Origin: Acidisoma cellulosilyticum
GTDB taxonomy: Bacteria > Pseudomonadota > Alphaproteobacteria > Acetobacterales > Acetobacteraceae
Direction: 5' to 3'
Length of the DNA stretch: 64,000 nt
Assembly (NCBI RefSeq): GCF_020621385.1
Contig: NZ_JAESVA010000003.1
Coordinates: forward strand, 496,001 to 560,000
How positions within the stretch are numbered: position 1 is the stretch's first letter; every line of letters begins with the position of its first letter. Shown piece after piece: positions 59,313 through 64,000 of the stretch. Under the pieces are notes generated by a model. That model had not been told where the DNA came from, did no database searches, and saw only the letters and a program-made list of their open reading frames with translations. Made by a program: the position numbers and the translations under genes.

Positions 59313-60251
59313 TCAGTCCTCGAAAGCCTCCACCGCGACGCGGTCACCGACCAGATAGGCGTCCGCCACCAGGCGCAGCGGCCGGACATCGACATGCGAT
59401 GTCCGGGAAGCGAGCAGATCCGCGAACATCGCGTAAATACGCTGATATTCCTGCGACTCCTCGGCCAGGGCCGGCTTGCCGTCGACAGCCAGCTTGGCGC
59501 CGCCATCCGTCAGCTCCAACACCGTACCTTCGGTCGTCTCGGCCGTGATGTTCCAGCTCTGCGGGCCTTCCTGACGCCAGTCGAAAATGGCGGTGAGATC
59601 GGCACCCGCGACCGGGTCGGGGGTCGCGAAAGTCATCTCGGCACCGATCGGCGTCTGCCGGTTGGACGGCACTTCCAGTCGCGCGTGCGAGACAAACAGC
59701 GGCTCGGGCGCGATTTCGGTGACGATCGACAGCGCGTTGATGCCAGGATCAAACACGCCGAAGCCGCCCGGCTGCCAGATCCAGGCCTGGCCGGGATGCC
59801 AGCGGCGGACATCCTCGCGCCAATCGACGCGAAGGCGCGCCAAGCGCTTGCCGGTCAGCTGACGCTTTGCCTCGGTCACGGCCGGATTGAAGCGGGAATG
59901 CCAGGTCGTGAAGAAGACCTTTTCCTGATCCTCGGCGATGGTCGTGAGTTCCGCGATCTCACCCAAGGTCGCGGCCGGCGGCTTTTCGATCAGCACGTCG
60001 CGCCCGGCAAGCAGGGCCGCGCGCGTCGTCTCGAAACGCCCGGCGGGCGGGGTGCAGAGGGCGACCGCCGTCACATCCGGCATCGCCGCATACAGCTCTT
60101 CCTGGGTGCGGAAGCTGGGCAGGCCGTTCACGGTGGCCAGCCGGCCGCTGACGATGGCCGCGAGCTCGAAATTCTCGTTCCCCGTGATCGAGGGCACATG
60201 CTGATCGATCGCAATCTTGCCCAGACCGATGATGGCAATACGGGTTTTCAT
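59313..60251 (-). CDS. Gfo/Idh/MocA sugar 1-dehydrogenase (L-arabinose/D-galactose type)
   Basis: A 312-residue NAD(P)-dependent oxidoreductase with IAIIGLGKIAIDQHVPSI (Rossmann), IEKPPAATLGEIAEL (E-K-P motif), and REDVRRWHPGQAWIWQPGG with FGVFDPGINALSIVT, the distinctive blocks of Azospirillum L-arabinose 1-dehydrogenase and related D-galactose dehydrogenases. It would oxidise the sugar to a lactone. AGGGAGA precedes ATG 60251 by about ten bases. No lactonase is adjacent; a UxaA-family dehydratase is at 43.6 kb. Confidence 0.87.
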   Translation of the reverse strand: MKTRIAIIGLGKIAIDQHVPSITGNENFELAAIVSGRLATVNGLPSFRTQEELYAAMPDVTAVALCTPPAGRFETTRAALLAGRDVLIEKPPAATLGEIAELTTIAEDQEKVFFTTWHSRFNPAVTEAKRQLTGKRLARLRVDWREDVRRWHPGQAWIWQPGGFGVFDPGINALSIVTEIAPEPLFVSHARLEVPSNRQTPIGAEMTFATPDPVAGADLTAIFDWRQEGPQSWNITAETTEGTVLELTDGGAKLAVDGKPALAEESQEYQRIYAMFADLLASRTSHVDVRPLRLVADAYLVGDRVAVEAFED

Positions 60252-60301
60252 CTGTGACGTCTCCCTGAGCGGCGGCGCGGTTGGCGCGACGCCTTCGCGC
60301 C

Positions 60302-60354
60302 TAGAGCAATATCCGATCAGGTCGTTTCACCTGATCGGAAGATTTGCGTTCTTG
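60302..60354. repeat. Intergenic hairpin repeat, family B copy 2
   Basis: AGAGCAATAT, a perfect 10-bp stem (CCGATCAGGT at 60313-60322 with ACCTGATCGG at 60329-60338), a 6-base loop, then AAGATTTGCGTTCTT. Flanks match the copy at 3473, and stem positions 3, 4 and 10 show compensatory changes. Confidence 0.75.
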
Positions 60355-60395
60355 AACAAAATTCTAAACCGGTCTGCCTTCAGGCCGGTTTAGAA
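60355..60395 (-). terminator. Terminator overlapping the fhs stop codon
   Basis: ATTCTAAACCGG and CCGGTTTAGAAT form a perfect 12-bp stem, and the minus strand continues TTTTG. The fhs TAA stop (60390-60392) lies inside the stem. Confidence 0.8.
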
Positions 60396-62066
60396 TAGTC
60401 CGATGATTTGGCCCTCGGCGTCCAGCCCGATCCGCTCGGCGGCAGGAACGCGCGGCAGGCCGGGCATGGTCATGATGGTTCCGGCCAGCACGACGACGAA
60501 ACCGGCACCGGCCGCAAGCCGCACCTCCCGCACCGGCAAGCGGTGCCCCGTCGGCGCGCCCAGCAGCGTCGGATCGGCGCTGAAACTATATTGCGTCTTG
60601 GCGATGCAGATCGGCAGATGGCCGAAACCCGCCGCGGTGATGGCCGCCAGGCGCTTCGCGGCTGCCGGTGCCACATCAATCCCGGCCGCGCCGTAGATCT
60701 CGCGCGCGATGGTCTCGATCTTATCCGTCAGGCTGAGGTCATCGGCATAGATCGGCGCGAAATCCGCCTGACCTTCAGCGATGCGCGCATTGACGGCGCG
60801 GGCCAGTTCCAAAGCACCGGCAGCGCCATCGGCCCAATGCGTGCAGGGCACCAGCGTCACCCCCATCGGCGCCAGCAGGTCGGTCAGCGCCTGCTGCTCC
60901 TCCGGCGTATCGCTTGTGAAGGCGTTCAGCGCCACCACGACCGGCAGGCCGAATTTCCGCATATTCTCGATATGGCGCAGCAGATTGGCCGCACCCTTCA
61001 AGACGGCCGCGACATCGGGCGCGCCCAGCGCATCCTTCGCCACACCGCCATGCATCTTCAGCGCGCGGATCGTCGCCACAATGACGCTACAGGCCGGTTT
61101 CAGCCCGGCCTGCCGGCATTTGATGTCGAGGAATTTCTCGCCGCCGAGATCGGCACCGAAACCGGCCTCCGTCACCACGACATCGGCGAGGGTCAGGCCA
61201 AGCCGGGTCGCGATCACCGAATTGCAGCCATGGGCGATATTGGCGAAAGGCCCGCCATGGACCAGGGCCGGGGAGCCTTCCAGCGTCTGCACCAGATTGG
61301 GCGCCAGCGCATCACGCAGCAGGGCGGCCATGGCGCCGTCCGCCTTCAGGTCCCGCGCCGTCACGGCTGAACCGTCACGGCGTTCGGCCACGACGATGCG
61401 ACCCAGCCGCGCCTGCAGATCATCCAGATCGCGCGCTAAGCAGAAGATCGCCATGACTTCGGAGGCGACGGTGATATCGAACCCGTCCTCACGCGGGGCG
61501 CCGTTGGACACGCCGCCCAGACCATTGACGATGGCGCGCAGCGCGCGGTCGTTCATGTCCATCACACGGCGCCAACGGATGCGGCGCGGGTCGATCTCCA
61601 GCGGATTGTCCCAGAACAGCGAATTATCGAGCATCGCCGCCAGCAGGTTGTGGGCCGAGGTGATGGCGTGGAAATCGCCCGTGAAATGAAGGTTGATCTG
61701 ATCCATCGGCCCGACCTGGGCGCGGCCGCCGCCGGTCGCCCCACCCTTGATGCCGAAACAGGGCCCAAGGCTGGGCTCACGCAGGCAGATCATGGTCTTG
61801 GTGCCAAGCTGGTTCAGCGCATCGCCCAGCCCGATCGTCGTCGTGGTCTTGCCTTCGCCGGCCGGCGTCGGGCTGATGCCGCTGACCAGCACCAGCGCGC
61901 CTTCGGGCCGCCGAGAGGCTTCGGCCGCGAAGTCGAGCGAAACCTTGGCCTTCAACCGGCCATAGGGTTCCAGCGCGGTATCGGGAATGCCCGCCTTCGC
62001 CGCGATCTCGGCAATGGGGCGAAGAACCGCGGCCCGGGCAATGGCTTCGTCGTGACCCATGCTCAT
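60390..62066 (-). CDS. fhs: Formate-tetrahydrofolate ligase
   Basis: Fhs makes 10-formyl-THF from formate, ATP and THF. The 558-residue enzyme has [19 protein letters not shown] (P-loop), [37 protein letters not shown], and [15 protein letters not shown]. It can handle formate from glutathione-dependent formaldehyde oxidation (adhC at 32.6 kb), linking the two. ATG 62066 follows GAGAAAG; the ATG at 62060 is close. The stop lies inside a terminator stem. It follows phnW on the same strand. Confidence 0.96.
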   Translation of the reverse strand: MSMGHDEAIARAAVLRPIAEIAAKAGIPDTALEPYGRLKAKVSLDFAAEASRRPEGALVLVSGISPTPAGEGKTTTTIGLGDALNQLGTKTMICLREPSLGPCFGIKGGATGGGRAQVGPMDQINLHFTGDFHAITSAHNLLAAMLDNSLFWDNPLEIDPRRIRWRRVMDMNDRALRAIVNGLGGVSNGAPREDGFDITVASEVMAIFCLARDLDDLQARLGRIVVAERRDGSAVTARDLKADGAMAALLRDALAPNLVQTLEGSPALVHGGPFANIAHGCNSVIATRLGLTLADVVVTEAGFGADLGGEKFLDIKCRQAGLKPACSVIVATIRALKMHGGVAKDALGAPDVAAVLKGAANLLRHIENMRKFGLPVVVALNAFTSDTPEEQQALTDLLAPMGVTLVPCTHWADGAAGALELARAVNARIAEGQADFAPIYADDLSLTDKIETIAREIYGAAGIDVAPAAAKRLAAITAAGFGHLPICIAKTQYSFSADPTLLGAPTGHRLPVREVRLAAGAGFVVVLAGTIMTMPGLPRVPAAERIGLDAEGQIIGLF

Positions 62067-62104
62067 GCTATTTCTTTCTCATCCTCTTTAGCCTCGGCAC
62101 GCCG

Positions 62105-63232
62105 TCAGGACCGAAAACCAAGCTCGTCCAATGTCTGGCCGATGGCCGTCACGGCCTGTTCTATATCGGTGCGGCCGATCGCGCCGATAGCGCCGATCCG
62201 CATGCTCGGCGCTTCGGTATTCCTGAAATTGCTGATCAGCACGCCGCGGCGCTTCAGCGCCTCGACGAAAAGTTTGAGGTCCCAGGCGTCGCTCTGTGGC
62301 GCCAGCACATTCATGATGATCGGCCCCTGCAAGGCGCGCGGCAGGCAAGGTTGCAGCCCAAGCGCCACCATCCCGTCATAAAGGGCTGCCATATTATCCT
62401 GATACCGGCGCAGCCGAACGGTCGGGCCGCCTTCCGCATCCAGCCGGTCCAGCGCGGTGTGCAGCGCCGCCATCGGCTGGATCGGTGGCGTGAACCTTGC
62501 CGCCCCCGGGCCGTTTTCCAGCCCATTCTGGTAAAGATCGGCAAGATCGAAGGACCAGCTATCGGCATGACCCCGGCGTTCCAGCAGGCGCGCGATGGGC
62601 GAGACGCACAGGCTGAAACCCGGCAGGCTTTCCAGGCATTTATTGGCGGTGAAGACCATGGCGTCGATTTCGGGATGCGCCGCGACATCGATCGGCAGTG
62701 CGCCGAAGGCCGAGACCGCGTCCAGGATCATGCGGCGGCCGTGACGATGCACGACCGCGCCGACCGCCCTTGGGTCATGGATGATGCCGGTGCTGGTCTC
62801 GCTATAGATCATGCCCAGATGGGTGATCGTCGGATCGGCCGCCAAAGCCGCATCGACCGCAGCCGGGTCCAGCGGCTGGTCGAGTGCGACCGGCAGTTCG
62901 ACGACACGACGAGCGGCGGCACGGGCCAGCCGCATCATGCGCTGGGCGTATTGGCCGGAAGCCGGGATCAGAATGCCGCCACCGGCGCCCTGACCCTGGT
63001 CTTTCTCTGGCGGCACGAAGGTCCGCACCGCCGCTTCGATGATGAAATGGCCCGAACCAGGCAAGGGCATGGCGACATGCACATCCACCACCCCGCCGGC
63101 CATAATGCGCAGCCGGGTCAACAGATCGCCGATCTCCTCTCGCACCGCCTGGTCCCAGGGGGCAATATCGCGATCGGCCGCAGCACGGACATCGGGGTGG
63201 GTCATGACAGGACCGGGAATTAGCAGCAACAT
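62105..63232 (-). CDS. phnW: 2-Aminoethylphosphonate-pyruvate transaminase (PhnW-like)
   Basis: A fold-type I aminotransferase of class V. It opens LLLIPGPVMTHPDVRAA, has DAVSAFGALPIDV, FTANKCLESLPGFSLCV (PLP lysine in NKCLE) and ends ISNFRNTEAPSMRIGAIG, the signature set of PhnW, which transaminates 2-aminoethylphosphonate to phosphonoacetaldehyde. ATG 63232 directly precedes the first strand; the open frame continues to 63307 without a better start. No phnX, phnY or phosphonate transporter is near, so other alanine/glyoxylate-type class V activities cannot be excluded. Confidence 0.82.
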   Translation of the reverse strand: MLLLIPGPVMTHPDVRAAADRDIAPWDQAVREEIGDLLTRLRIMAGGVVDVHVAMPLPGSGHFIIEAAVRTFVPPEKDQGQGAGGGILIPASGQYAQRMMRLARAAARRVVELPVALDQPLDPAAVDAALAADPTITHLGMIYSETSTGIIHDPRAVGAVVHRHGRRMILDAVSAFGALPIDVAAHPEIDAMVFTANKCLESLPGFSLCVSPIARLLERRGHADSWSFDLADLYQNGLENGPGAARFTPPIQPMAALHTALDRLDAEGGPTVRLRRYQDNMAALYDGMVALGLQPCLPRALQGPIIMNVLAPQSDAWDLKLFVEALKRRGVLISNFRNTEAPSMRIGAIGAIGRTDIEQAVTAIGQTLDELGFRS

Positions 63233-63342
63233 CAGGCAAACTCTCTCAGGCGCTCTGCCTCTGGGCTTGGCATGATGCGCGGCCCAAATCCACCCCACGG
63301 ATGCCATCGCAGGCGCGCAGAATTGCTGTTAAGGAGATTGGC

Positions 63343-63768
63343 ATGACGATGCCCTTTACGCTTCCTCCCTGGCTGCCTTGGTGGGTGCCGATCCTGGTCC
63401 TGGTTCCGGCGATCCTGTACGGCCTGGTCTTTCTGCTGATGCCCTTCAGCGTGCTCGGCCTGAAGGGCCGGTTGGACGTGATCGAGGCAAGGCTGGACGA
63501 GGTGCAGCATGAGATCCGCACCTTGTCGCTGCGCCTGGGTGAGCCCGCCCGCCACTACCGTCCGGACGAAGACGCCTATGACACCAGTCCTTTGCCGGCC
63601 CCGCCCGCACAGACGCCGCGCAGCCGTCCGCCGGTGCCGCCTGCCCATGACCCCTATCGCTATGATGACGAGCCCGAGCCACGCGCGGACCAGCGTCAGC
63701 GCCCCGTGCGGGCCGAGCGGTATGAACCCCGGCCGGCCACACGGTCAGAGCCGCGTTTCGACCGCTGA
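63343..63768 (+). CDS. Small membrane-anchored protein, unknown function
   Basis: A 141-residue protein with one N-terminal transmembrane helix (LPWWVPILVLVPAILYGLVFLLMPF, residues about 10-35), a short charged coiled coil (LDVIEARLDEVQHEIRTLSLRLG) and a long Pro/Arg/Asp-rich disordered tail. I do not recognise the family. AAGGAGA eight bases before ATG 63343 is a strong ribosome site. It may be co-transcribed with the following hydrolase, 62 bases on. Confidence 0.72.
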   Translation: MTMPFTLPPWLPWWVPILVLVPAILYGLVFLLMPFSVLGLKGRLDVIEARLDEVQHEIRTLSLRLGEPARHYRPDEDAYDTSPLPAPPAQTPRSRPPVPPAHDPYRYDDEPEPRADQRQRPVRAERYEPRPATRSEPRFDR

Positions 63769-63830
63769 CATTGATCGCCCCGCCCAAACCGCCCCGCCTC
63801 ATCGCAAGCCAGCCAGGAGTACGGTCGTAA

Positions 63831-64000
63831 ATGCGCATCAGTGCGATCCAGATGAACCCGGGTGCGGATAAGGCGCAGAACCTCGCGCAGGCGCGGGAAT
63901 TGATCCAGGGCGCATTGGCTGACGGTCGTCCGCGCATCGTCGCCTTGCCTGAAATGTGGACCTGCCTCGGCGGCGACCGGGCCAAGAAATTCGCCGCCGC
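63831..64000 (+). CDS. Nitrilase-superfamily carbon-nitrogen hydrolase, N-terminal part
   Basis: The gene runs off the window end; 56 residues are visible. MRISAIQMNPGADKAQNL and VALPEMWTCLGG match the first strand and the catalytic-glutamate block (PE) of nitrilase-like amidases such as NIT1/YbeM relatives. CCAGGAG precedes ATG 63831. Substrate is unknown. Confidence 0.82.
   Translation, partial: MRISAIQMNPGADKAQNLAQARELIQGALADGRPRIVALPEMWTCLGGDRAKKFAA

Overview
The window is 64 kb of GC-rich, densely packed bacterial chromosome, almost entirely housekeeping genes. The gene set (UbiA, LptE, LolA, BamD and LpxC for a Gram-negative envelope; an alphaproteobacterial SMC; a DUF3576-leuS-lptE-holA run; an ATPase of the ZapE/AFG1 type; two Acetobacteraceae-like porins; GCS2-type glutamate-cysteine ligase; a DUF1127 protein) points to an alphaproteobacterium, most likely Rhodospirillales/Acetobacteraceae. 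The family assignment is inference from gene content and protein flavour. I see no rRNA, tRNA, CRISPR array, prophage or intact transposase.

Layout. 1-6150: end of an ATP-grasp enzyme, tlyA, an unknown protein, aroC and fabI (minus strand), then pdxH and a tandem universal stress protein (plus). 6.2-10.8 kb: a protein methyltransferase and ubiA (minus), then rsmE, glutamate-cysteine ligase and a BioC/NDUFAF5-like methyltransferase (plus). 10.9-16.3 kb: a minus-strand run cobO, bamD, recN, ligA. 16.4-24.1 kb: zapE, a metallophosphoesterase/glycosyltransferase pair resembling the PlcP/Agt lipid-remodelling pair, a DUF3553 protein with moaA, rpmB, and an Atm1-like ABC exporter with a small unknown partner. 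24.1-34.9 kb: Nudix, lpxC, lolA, an ABC-F ATPase, then hisI, metC and sseA (minus), an AI-2E family transporter, glutathione-dependent formaldehyde dehydrogenase and mutY. 34.9-45.6 kb: dciA-like, DsbA-like, smc, nitroreductase, aroQ-accB-accC plus a secreted chorismate-lyase-like protein, then a UxaA-family sugar-acid dehydratase translationally coupled to a SufU/IscU-like scaffold. 45.7-50.9 kb: Rrf2 regulator divergent from cysteine synthase, a DUF1127 gene wrapped in RNA hairpins, a leucine-rich-repeat/protein-kinase fusion, and yggS-smr-xre. 51-64 kb: two paralogous porins, a DUF3576 lipoprotein, leuS, lptE, holA, a sugar 1-dehydrogenase, fhs, phnW, a small membrane protein and the start of a nitrilase-family amidase.

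The most notable non-coding signal is a family of multi-palindromic intergenic repeats. Three full copies (10770-10939, 17714-17883, 45653-45821) are 169-170 bp, bounded by TA dinucleotides and by imperfect inverted repeats containing GTCAGGTTT, as expected for a Tc1/mariner-IS630-type MITE. Solo cores lie near 6191, 28631 and 32510, with a half core near 17676. At five of the junctions, in four of the elements, the TA plus the first element base forms the stop codon of the neighbouring gene (TAG or TAA). A second hairpin family (3473, 60302 and perhaps 52394) shows compensatory base changes in its stem. Other points of interest are a Shine-Dalgarno-sequestering hairpin ahead of DUF1127, the LRR-kinase, the dehydratase/Fe-S scaffold coupling, and overlapping or non-canonical start codons. 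I did not find a wholly new multi-gene defence or biosynthetic system; the repeats and RNA structures are the best candidates for undescribed biology.
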